DNA of 28,577 bases, from the NCBI RefSeq assembly GCF_000003605.2, contig NW_003150760.1:337106-365682 (forward strand), read 5' to 3'. Each line of letters starts with the position of its first letter. Position 1 is the first letter of the stretch. The DNA comes from Saccoglossus kowalevskii. Lineage: Eukaryota; Hemichordata; Enteropneusta; Harrimaniidae. Positions 1-10,700 of the stretch are shown piece after piece. Made by a program: the position numbers and the translations under genes. The notes below the pieces were generated by a model. The model was not told the DNA's origin. It made no database searches and saw only the letters and a program-made list of their open reading frames with translations.

Positions 1-20
1 ACACGCACACACACACGCAC
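1..20. repeat. (AC)n microsatellite at window edge
   Basis: The first bases are a run of AC dinucleotides broken by a few G residues. It probably continues outside the window. Confidence 0.8.
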
Positions 21-1336
21 ATACTATTGTGTACACGTTATCATCCTCTTCCCCAGTTTTTATCACATCGGTAATGATACTGTTATTCCAGTTGTAGTTA
101 TTAATAATGAAATGTAAGTTAGAGAATCATGACCGATCGACATTGACATTCAGACAGAGCTTACGGAGTAGGCAGCATTAAGTTTTTTTTCAATAACAAG
201 TCAAGTAGATATTTACGCAGTAAAGGACACAGAGTTCGACAGTCGCATCGCCAGTATCGACACCCGCCCTCAAGGTGTGAAAGACGATGGAAACATTGTA
301 ACACATGTGACGACTTTAAAAGAAAACAATCATGTATACGTGCGTAATTTGGGAAATTAGCTAATAGCCAAAATGTTCGTGCATTATTTAATACATATGA
401 TATTAATGATTGTGGTGCATGGATACTGAAAATACTATTGTTGGCCTTGTGTATAAGAAAATATATATATATATTAACAAAAGTAGCACCGTTGTATTTC
501 ATAGTAAAAACTGCGACACTGTAATAAATATTTCTGTATAGTACATTAATAAGGTTTAGTGCATTATCCAGTACAAACTATCTCAATATCAAGGATACAC
601 ATTTATCTGGTTTAGTGACGTGATTAGCAATACATCCTAAGTGGTTTAGTGATAAGGGATTAATTTGGCATTTCGTATCATGTTAGTATTCATTGTACAC
701 GGAGTTTGGGTGCAGTATTGTCATTCCATAGAGCAGTCGTGATCTGTAGTTGATAGAGCACATACTTTATACTCACGATTCACACAGATAAAATGTTATG
801 TCTATAAACTGTGTTTACGATGCCCTTTCGTTTTACTGTTTGTATTATTCGATAATTGTAATGGTAAACTAATTCACACATATACGATGCACACATGTCA
901 TGTTGAGTAATGTTCTGTATGTTTGCTTCATACCAATGTTGTGGCACTATTTATCTTGGCCAACAAAATAGGTAAATGTCGTTTACCAGTTGTATAAACA
1001 AAGGTATTGGTTTGAAAACAGATGACATGATATTTTTGCTTCACCTATGATAGTACATGCTATATTACTTATTGTTACAATATGATTTTTTGTCGCAGTT
1101 ATAATTTGAAGTTTGACAAATTCGACGTCCACTATCTAAAGAAGCCTGCTATGTGATCGAAAAGTCAGTTTTCAGAGTTATGATTTATGAGACAATTAAC
1201 CAACTCCAATTTTATATTTCTAAGCTTATTTTAGGTAAAACAGTTCACACAATTAGCGGGATTCATAATTAGATGTTTAATAAATGTAGTTTCAGCGTTA
1301 CTACTAGTAGCACTTGAGCGGCGTGTAAAAACTGCC
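21..1336. other. No gene recognised
   Basis: AT-rich sequence with a short AT run near 461-474 and three copies of GGTTTAGTG between about 550 and 650. A 113-codon minus-strand open frame at 161-502 has no recognisable domain and a length expected by chance in a window of this size. I see no coding signal. Confidence 0.6.
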
Positions 1337-1455
1337 CGGCGTAGTCACTAACCAAACTATCAAAATAGTATTATTTTACTCCCACTGTAACCGCGACATT
1401 GATTACTATGCAGGGTGCTCGTTTCGTTCGGCTCAGGTCTTACGGGTAGAATAAG
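1337..1455 (-). repeat. Dispersed hairpin repeat R1, copy 1
   Basis: The reverse complement of this stretch aligns with 24486-24575. Shared blocks in order are a GAGC-GAAACGA core, C(G/A)TAGTAA(C/T)CAATG, GGTTAC and GAGTAAAAT/GTGTAAAAT. Both copies contain inverted arms around CGTAGT...ACTAC/ACTG, so each can fold. The family is unknown to me; a MITE or SINE fragment is likely. Confidence 0.55.
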
Positions 1456-1577
1456 ACCAAAGCTTCTGTTTATATAGCATTTGAAAACATATATTTGAGC
1501 GACATTTAACACACTACACGTGATAAAGTATATTTATTTAAATATTACAAATTTATTGACTGTTCCGTCTTAAAGCC

Positions 1578-2035
1578 TTTTTATTTTTTTATTTTTTTGT
1601 TTATTTATTTTGTTTATTATTTATTTATTTATTTATTTTTTAACTAATTTTTTGTGCCAGGCGACAGTTCCGGACATTGAATGTCACTGTTGTCTCTCCT
1701 GACTTTTTTTTTGTATGTGCAAATTGCAAGTGCTTGGGCTGACACAGTGCATTTTTTGCCACAGAAGTCATATTCATGTTTGGGACTACATGACAGGGCT
1801 GTGTGCGGCCAGCTTCCTATCAAATGGCAGTTTAATGCGCTATGCTGACGTCAACCTGGCTCGGTCGAACACAAGCACCTGCGGACCTTAACCAACGTTC
1901 TCCCAAAGTCGCATTCGTTAGTGGCCGAATCTCGGCCAGTGGAATTGGCCTTCCCATTGAGTCTGTGGCATACTCACCCAGGGTAGGAGTCGACCTTTCC
2001 GTCTTCCTGCTGCTAAATTAAACTACTAGTACTAC
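1578..2035 (-). mobile_element. SINE/LINE-tail-like retroposon, minus strand
   Basis: On the minus strand a relatively GC-rich body (about 2035 to 1650) is followed by an A-rich tail made of AAAT/AAATA units (about 1640 to 1578). A non-coding GC-rich body ending in a simple A/T-rich tail is the usual look of a SINE or a short LINE 3' end. No open frame is seen. A partial match to a tRNA B box (GTTCGACCG, one mismatch) is present, but a tRNA origin is only a guess. Confidence 0.4.
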
Positions 2036-2132
2036 ATACTTTTATTAAAAGACACCGAACTTTTTTTTGGTGGTATATCATAACGATAGACTGAGTATAT
2101 TCAAGTCAGTCCAGCAACCGATAGCCTACAGT

Positions 2133-2145
2133 GGGGGGGGGGGGG
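2133..2145. repeat. Poly-G run
   Basis: Thirteen consecutive G residues on the plus strand. Confidence 0.85.
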
Positions 2146-2917
2146 TTACAATAGGTCGGTAAACATGATCAACCGTTCTCGTCACGACATTGCCTGTGTG
2201 TTTTACTCAACAAACTTCAAACAATCCATACCAGCAAATAATCAAGCACGAATCTTTATATTATTTCAACATATTTACATGTTTCGTCAAATTAAAGTGT
2301 CCCTACCATCTGCTAAGACCTGACATATCACACAATTTGCTATATATGAGTGTTCGCTGCGCGATATCACCACTTCGTCACAGTGGGAGAGTGGATCGAC
2401 TACCCGGTTACTCGAAACGTGAGTATTTTGTTAATTCCTTGAGGTGCTCTTAATATTCCATCAACAAACTAGTTTAGAAACTATTTGAGTTTTATGAAAT
2501 TAATTAATTTTAAAATTAATTTTAGAACTTTCTTGAGGTGCGGATTAGACGCAACAGTATACTATAAAAAAATCCGCGTTTTGGAAACTAAATTGAACAC
2601 CAAACAGTATGTCGGAAGCTATATTTTTAAAAATAAAAAGGAAGGGGATCTGATTTATACAGAGGTTTCCGTAGTTTACCCTGTACTAATTCATGGGGCG
2701 ATATCACCCGAAAGCTTTGCGTCGACTTCGAACCCACCGACTTTCGTCAAACTTTAACGAGGGTGATCAATGATAACAAATCCATTACCCACGAAACAGG
2801 CGGACGACTTTATCACCTGAGAGCTAATCAAAACCAAGGTTTCACCAAAGTATTTGGAAATGAGTGATACTTTGTGAATAGATTTTCCACACAAGGTCTT
2901 AATGCCCGGTACTCCAT

Positions 2918-2963
2918 TGGTGGTGGTGATGGTGGTGGTGGTGGTGGTGGGGAGGGGGGGGGG
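2918..2963. repeat. (GGT)n microsatellite ending in poly-G
   Basis: Imperfect GGT/GAT triplets run into a G-rich end. The stretch has enough G tracts for G-quadruplex formation on the plus strand. Confidence 0.85.
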
Positions 2964-4050
2964 TAAACATGCCTATTCTATTTTCGTACCGTGTTTTGGA
3001 AACTCGAGATAATGAAACCGTGTGCTGAAAATTATTTTAACTTTGTGAAACGCATCGCACAATATGACAACCCTTTTGCAGAAACATGCTCATAAAATAC
3101 CTGCCAGATACATTATACAGTTCTCGATATTCCAAAACGTGACCTTTAATCTAATTCTTCTAATCAGTCCTCAATTTATTAAAAACTATTGAGAGAATCG
3201 CATATCAATTTGTCATCTCCACGTCTTGGGGCAGAGCGATTTAAAACTTGCCTTTTTTACACAGTTTCAAAATTTACTGCCCAAAGGTTAAATTAAACAA
3301 ATTAAATTTAATTTTCCTCATACCACTTCCGTATATGTCTTAACAACGATCCAATTTTTATAAAAAAATGTAGAATGTTCGTTTATAAACGATGTGTGCT
3401 TGCGCGACTTAAACCTCGAAACTTCGATGAATAAACGCCTGTGTTAGACTTGTTAACAGCGTTCTAACATAACATAGCAAGTTTAGACATCGTGAATTAG
3501 GGGAGGCTGAACCCGGCGCCGGCGGCTAAAAACACTTGTGATTGGCCAATGAATAGCATCATTCTTTACTGTTGTGCGATGATTTTTTTACCGAGTTGCA
3601 CTACTGTGATTTCCCATTTGGTCATCAAAACCGACGTTGATTATTGTCGTACTAAGATGATTTAAAATTGTAGGCAACTGCTTTTTATTTTTTATGGTCT
3701 TCACCGAATTCATATTGTTTAGTATGCTCACCTATCATAACACGGTTATTTGGTAAACCACGTCATGACAGCAAGTTTCAACATAGAAATGGTTGCCATA
3801 TTTTAATCCGGGGTAGCTGACCCATTATATTATCGCATTCGTGTAGCGCAAGAAAATATTGTCATCTTGTATCACGATGATTACAAATATAAATGATGTA
3901 ATTTATTTGATCACAAGCTGGAATCTCAGTAAAATGAATACAACGTGTTTGGTGTTTTGTTTTCTATTTCATATGTTGCCAAACAAACTGATTTAGATAG
4001 TTGGCAATGTACGTTCGATGAAATCCGCGACCCCTGGTACTAAAATGTAA

Positions 4051-4088
4051 TGTCACCGCCTAAAGATAGTTCACCGCCTAAAGATATT
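4051..4088 (+). repeat. Short tandem duplication, 17-bp unit
   Basis: Two adjacent copies of a 17-bp unit containing CACCGCCTAAAGATA. Confidence 0.75.
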
Positions 4089-4204
4089 CGGCCAAACGAT
4101 ACTTATCGATTATTCGTCAAGGCATTTTCATATCCACGCCATGACTATGTGGTTTTAAGGCGGCAGATCTATTTAAAAATTGCATTCACAATTTAAGGCC
4201 TAAG

Positions 4205-4416
4205 GTAGACTTGCTTTCAGTCTGTTGCGATTCCCATGATATTTTTTTGAAAAATAAGTATAAATTACGTGAACGAGGGGTGAACGCGAATATCCCGTAA
4301 CCGCGAAATCTCAACAGACTTGCAATCAGTGTAGGTAAGCGCCTTCATATTAGATTGACATGTCTAATATTTTTCAACCAATCAGAAGACAGGGATTGCA
4401 GACTGCAAGCAAGTCC
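4205..4416. mobile_element. MITE-like inverted-repeat element, 212 bp
   Basis: The left end GTAGACTTGCTTTCAGTCTG matches the reverse complement of the right end (GGACTTGCTTGCAGTCTG...), and the arms continue to a shared GATTCCC/AATCCC. Flanks are AGGCCTAAG (4196-4204) and AGGCCTGAG (4417-4425), a 9-bp target duplication with one mismatch, the length typical of Mutator-like elements. A third copy of the end motif lies inside in direct orientation (about 4315-4332). It sits about 240 bp upstream of the lectin gene start codon. No coding capacity. Confidence 0.6.
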
Positions 4417-4647
4417 AGGCCTGAGGGGTAAATTGAAAAACTTGAACCTGTGAAAAGTAAAGCCTCACCCCACTATTTTATATGTCACCACAACCACACA
4501 ATCGTTTAAGAAATATAGTATTACAATATTAGAAAGAATAATATGCGGTAAACTTCATGAAAATATCATTTACTTGGGCATTATGCACATACACGTATTT
4601 TTACTATGTTTAACTGGAATTATTATTTTGATAATGTGTCTTTTCAG

Positions 4648-4702
4648 TCAAATATGAATTCTGTACAACTTCTACGAATGCTGTGCTTATTGGCAACTAT
4701 AG
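4648..4702 (+). CDS. Lectin exon 1: leader end and signal peptide
   Basis: A pyrimidine-rich acceptor (GTCTTTTCAG, ending 4647) precedes ATG at 4654, with A at -3. The exon encodes MNSVQLLRMLCLLATIG; with the first residues of exon 2 (IVNG) this is a typical signal peptide, with likely cleavage before AWSRW. The donor is ATAG|GTAGGT. An upstream in-frame ATG at 4606 would add 16 polar residues before the hydrophobic core and lies before the acceptor, so it is less likely. The non-coding leader exon was not located; a trans-spliced leader is an alternative. Confidence 0.75.
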
Positions 4703-7700
4703 GTAGGTATACGGCCAATGGTGTATGGCAGTTTCATAATACAGAATGTATTATTATAAGGGATACGAGAATTGAATCAGAAACGCTAGTACCTTTATAA
4801 TTGCTGTGCATGTCATGAGATATTAAAAAGAGCGAACCATAGATTATTATCAAACTGAAATATTGACTATTCAAGTGAAATTTTCTATTTTTCCTGAATA
4901 GGAATTGTTAATGGAGCGTGGAGTAGATGGTCAGATTGTTCAGAAACGTGTGATCGTGGAATCCAAACAAGAACGTGCAACACAGGACCATGCACTGGTC
5001 GGAATAGTAGAAGCTGCATGACAATCGAGTGTCCGTTGGAAATAGGCAAGTGTTACATAAATGAATGAAACATTCAATTAGTTCGCACCAGTTGATTCAT
5101 TCACATAACAGCTAAGAGTAGTTATTTTTGCGCATCGAATACCACTCGGATAACTGAAGTTGCATGGAAAGTGTTATAAATATGCTTTGTTATAGATTAT
5201 AAGCACGAAGGATGCTGGAAAAAAACAACACAGGTCAAACTATTGGAAGGCAATGGTAACATGTATCTGGATCCAAATGATCAAGTTAGGGTGAGCATTG
5301 AATAAAAATATAAATTAGTGTCTGGTATATAAACATATCAGTAATTTACATATACCCGTGGTGACCCTTGTATTACTACGACCTTTTCACATTGTGATCA
5401 TTGATAGTAACCTAAGCCCATATTAGGTATAACTTATTGTCTTCCGGGTGAATGCGAGTAATCCATCGAATTGTGAAAAGAAAAAAAGCCTCAAAATATG
5501 TGGAAAACTGTGTGTGTCTTTATTTGTCCCACTTTGGTGAAACCGCGTATAATGGAGGGAACTTTATTATTATTTAACATTCATAAGTATGCCACATTAA
5601 GTATCTGTTGGGCATCCGTTGGTTTGGATGAAAATTAAATATGTATTTGCAATACTTCAAGTTATTGTTTTACAATATTGTTTTTTTTTTGGTCAATGAT
5701 TAATTGGTGCGTGATGATAAAAATGACTGAAAACATTGTTAATTTTCCAGAGTTGCGCAAGAGCAGCATACGATGAAAAATACACTTATTTCGTGTTTTT
5801 GAACGACAAATGTTATGCTGCAGCAACATCAGCTGACTACGATAACTTGGGGGAATCTAAATGGTGTCGTTCCGGACTGGGAACAAGTGGGGCTATGGAC
5901 GTATACAAGATTGAAGGTTAAGTAACCAACCTAATTTTGATACTGAAGCGTGCACTCGGTTATTTACCTCACACGTTCGATTAATCAAACCCCGCTCCTC
6001 TGATTGGATTTTGATCATAACACCTTTCTCGTAATGAAACTGTCCAATCAAAGTTTTTTTTTTAAAAAAAACTTTCGCGATAGGATTCAATGCAATCCGC
6101 ATTTTTAATAACATTTTTCAATCTTTAAATAGTTTAAAATATCTAATCTATTTTGTTGAGAATTGCAGGCTAGACAAGAAAGTGACCATTGTCTTCACCT
6201 AACAGTTTACAAAAACCAAAAAAAGATTATTGCTGAATGTTCATTTTCTAGATTGGAAGTGCCCGGATAGCGCTGATTATGGATTTGCTGATGTTCCACA
6301 CGGTCGGTCGCCTATCAAAAATAACTTGCGTAGCTGCACTTATGGGGACAGTCATATTCAGGTGGGCGGCACGCCACTCGACCCAGTTATTATTTGCTGT
6401 GAAGAAGGTAAGTAGATATATAACAGATTCAATATGTCTCAATACCTATTCAAACATATATATATATACACAAGCATATATTGTTGAGCTAGTGTAATTT
6501 GGAACTACGAAATGCCGACCAATCAATACTTTTCTTTTGTTATGTCTCCGACAGTGCTTTGTGGAACCATGTGTGGAAAGAAAATAATGTCACGTAACTG
6601 CTGGTGTGACTCGCAATGCATACAACATGGCGACTGTTGTCCGGAGTATATAGATGACTGTTCAGCAGGTAACCTCATATATAATTTTCACATTTCATAT
6701 TTTAACGATTTTTTTTTCATGAACATCATGTATTCAATCAATTATAAAAACAAACATATACATATTAAAACATGGAATACAGAAGTCGAAGTCACGATCA
6801 ATCCCTCGCCACTACAGGCAAAATACATGCCACACTCATTGTACTATAAACGCAGTTCGAATTTACGTATATACGAAGTGTCATCCCAGTGACAATCATA
6901 GTAATACAGTGTTATAAGTTTGGTGAAATGGCATCTCATTGGTACACAGAACACTATAGGATTATTGACATGAAATCCCAGTGACACTCGAGCAATACTG
7001 TTACAAGTTTGATAAAATGACATCCCACTTGCACACCGAGCAATATAGGGTTGGGAGGTTATTGACAAATGATGACATCCAATAGACACTCATAACAAAT
7101 CGAGCAATGTTCAATAATTCTTGCATTTACAGGTATAACCACGTGTAGTGCTGTCGGCGACCCTCACTACACTTCTTTCGACAATTTATATTACCACTTC
7201 ATGGGGTTATGTGAATACACTATGTTAGATACCAATTGTCCACAGTCACCTTACAATCTTAAAATCACTACTCAGAATGAACCATGGGGCGCTACAGCAA
7301 GCAAGGTCAAAGAGATCAGTGTGGTGTCTGACAATTGGGTATGTAATTAGCGTTTTATTGGATTTAAATATAGATTAATTCAACCCTGAAAGTTGGCACT
7401 GGGAGGTCTGGTGCCCGACCCTTGACTACGTAAGCTCATTCATAAATACAAATTAGGCAACTTCAATAACACCTTTTTTCCCTATGTTATGATTCTATGC
7501 TAGGACCATCAGTTAACCGAAATTTTAGTTCACGATTTCTTTTAGTACTGTATAGTTGTGTATTTGTATTTGTTTATTTAATTTATTTATTTATTTATAT
7601 GAATGCACTTCTCTTAATTTAAATGAAGCAAAAAAATTAATAAACCATAGTTGCACAATATTACAGTGACAATGTGCAACATTGACATAAATAGCACTAA

Positions 7701-10700
7701 AGTTTAAAACTTAATGAGACTGCTCCATGCTTATGATGTTGGCAAAAACAGAAATTATTTTATCAATACTTCTATACGGACTAGCTACAACTCTGGTCAA
7801 GCTAAAATTGTGCCGTGTTCCTGGAGCTGGTAAATCTTTAAGTATATGATTATTTATCACACCATTGCCAAGTATATTAACAAATACGAGTTTCGTTTAT
7901 TACAACCATACATCGTGTGGTATTTTAGGAATTACTATTGATGCAAGGAAAGCAAGTGAAGGTGAATGGTATCCCTGTATTGGCACCGTATGAAGTGACA
8001 CCTCTCGTGAAAATAACCCTGGCTGGGACCTTTTTGGTAGGTTGTATTGCCACCATATTATAATTCACACACGCGTGCGTCCGCACTTTTATCGCGACCA
8101 TGTCTCAACTGAATACGTCACTACACCCCCCCACACACACACTTACGTTACACGTGCATTTGTTCGAGATTGAACAATGTTGAAACAACTGTCTGACGCC
8201 AGCGTCTAGTGTTCAATGTATTGAACACACATATTGTAGCCTTGCTTCACGTATTTTAGTCTTTTAGATTAGCCCACTGATGGTCATTTCTTTTTAATGA
8301 ATGCTAATGTACAGCCACATCTCTGATCGATCTATCTCAAACGTGACAAATTCATTATCATGTCATAGACATGCATATATATTCGTTTCACTGCCACATT
8401 TACCATGATCGATGCACTACAAGTGAACCAAATTGTGACTATTTCAAACATGGTACGTACATTACACATATTAGTCAGTCCACTTAATTTTGTTTTGCTA
8501 ATCAGAGTTAATATATTAAATAGATTCAATTCAAGATGACTGACTGACGGACATTTTTGTATTGAAAATGCATTAATATCACGATTATTTGCAATTCCAA
8601 ACAAAAATCTCAAGCGAGCATAATGGACTTTTTTAAAAGTAGCACACACATTGATCATTGTGGGATTTCGTTTTATAAAATACTGTTCTGAATCAAACGT
8701 CTTGCATGCATAAATGAACTGATTGTATTCACAATTTACAAATAAGTTATATGTCGCAAATGGATGTGATTTCGTTTTATGTACCGACTGTTTTAATGTG
8801 ACGGACTCAATAACAGCCAACGTAGTTAAAATCGGATATATAACGAGATTTGCAAAATTCTTTAATCTTTCAACCATTTTGAGCGATTGCATTCAGCTCT
8901 TATAAATACGTATCATGGGATATGCTATTTAGGTACACACTAAATCCAATATCATTTTACCGCAAAAATATGTGTCAAGGCACAAGTTTTTTTCAGTCTA
9001 TTAGAGAACGTGTCTGTTTTACTGTATTGGTCTTTTTATCGATAGGAGGTAACTACTGGTTTCGGAATAAGAATTAGATGGAACGGATGGTCCTCGCTTT
9101 TTATTGATGCATCAAATGAACATAAAGGAAAAGTATGCGGTCTATGCGGAAATTTTAATGACAACGGCGGAGACGAGTTTATAAAGCCCGATGGCACTCC
9201 GGTAAGAGATGACAAAATAAATATAAACTTTGCTGTATTTTATAGAGCTTTGCAGGATTTACTATTTTCTTTTACCCACTGTGACATTGTCAAAATGATT
9301 TGTAACAGGCACCAACCGCTAATACATTTGGAGATAGTTGGGCAGCGGCCTTGAATTGCGCTCCAACAAATAAGCGTTCTGTGGATGACGAATTGAAACC
9401 ACGTGGTCTAGCTGAAGAAGCTGAACAACTTTGTAATACACTTTTCAATTCAGGTATGCTGCAATTCATTATGCTAATTAGCTTTTTGCTTTAATGTCAA
9501 GTTTTGGGGTAGAATTTTTTACTCTCTCTATCGGCTACAATCTGATCTTGCACTTCTTTTAGCGGAATTTCCCATTCATACAGGAATCGCACCCTACAAT
9601 CCCATGTAGCTAGAATCTTGTTGACTGCCAAGAAACAAATGATTTAATATACCTGTTGCGGGTAAATCCCCATATGAATACATTTGTTTTGGCGTACAAT
9701 CCCATTAAAACATGTGGGTTTGTGGGAACTATGTCACTCTTGCTCATGTCACCCAATGCCCAATAATGTAATCAATTCCAGGCAATATACCGAGTTGTGC
9801 GGGTACTGTTGATCAGGATAATTACCGCTTCTCTTGTGAAATGGATGTCGAATTCTCGCTTCCTGATACGACTGGAGGATGCGCCGTTGTGGCAGATTAT
9901 GTAACGCAATGTATGAATAAAGGTTTGACTATTGGGGACTGGCGGACAGGAACAGAATGTGGTAAGTTGACTATCAAATATTGAAAAATAGACATTGTGT
10001 GAATGTGGAGGTGTTCTGTTAAAACTACATGGTCAATGTCGTGTCAACAATGTATACATGTTTACACCGCCCGAGGTTAACATACAGTTCTAACTGAAGG
10101 CCACCATAACCGTGTTAACCGAGGCCGGGGGGGGGGGCACTCTATATACCGTTACTACCCCATGTGCGTTCCAAATTTAGCGGGGAAAGGGGGTGTTTTT
10201 CACCTTCTAAAGCGGGCCCGCGCGAGAGGCAAATAGACCCCCTTTAAAATTCTAATGTCTGCAATATGCCCCCAGGTATAAACTCGCAGAGTTGCTGCAC
10301 CTGCCCTCTCTTGCAACAAGCACTCCCATACACCGCCCTATGGTATCCATAGCTTGTTTGAGTTGATCACACCCCACTTGAGTGAACAAAAAAACGGCAG
10401 AGAATGCTCGCAATAGGAGTAGGATGTTCTCAATATATGTCTGCAATAGGGGGTGTTTTTTTTCTTCAATATGTCTGCTCTAGGGGGTACTAAATTTACA
10501 GTGCGTCCGCAATAAGGGGGTATGGTTTGGCAATGTGCTGCCAGTCCTAGGGGCCTATTATTTTTTTTAGCAAGAACGCACATGGTGAAAGGTTTTAATA
10601 AAGAGTGACACTCCCCCCCCCCCGGGAACCGAGGTGGGTAAACATTAGTATTAATACCGATTAAAATGTTTTTATAACAAAACATTTTAATGACTTGAAT

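Larger units (their letters stand above)
2036..4195. other. Intergenic sequence, no gene supported
   Basis: Contains two open frames of about 90 codons (2190-2453 and 2485-2757) without recognisable domains. The words GATATCACC and TTGAGGTGC recur at about 2360/2697 and 2440/2531, suggesting a decayed duplication. A short GC-rich patch with a CCAAT motif lies at about 3505-3560. No promoter or exon could be fixed. Confidence 0.5.

Noticed and set aside
161-502. 113-codon minus-strand frame
   Set aside because: No domain, signal or neighbouring exon, and the length is not unusual.
1860-1910. tRNA-like A and B box on the minus strand of the SINE-like body
   Set aside because: The B box has a mismatch and the A-B spacing is too short, so no tRNA or tRNA-derived head is claimed.
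6512-6892. Treating the 126-codon frame around the somatomedin B exon as one gene
   Set aside because: Only the part between the acceptor at 6554 and the donor at 6668 is the domain; the rest is intron.
8209-8228. Perfect short palindrome GTGTTCAAT-GT-ATTGAACAC
   Set aside because: Short palindromes of this size occur often in AT-rich introns and nothing around it gives it a role.
10338-10685. Minus-strand frame over the poly-G MITE
   Set aside because: It reads through the inverted repeats and C/G runs of a non-coding element and has no protein features.
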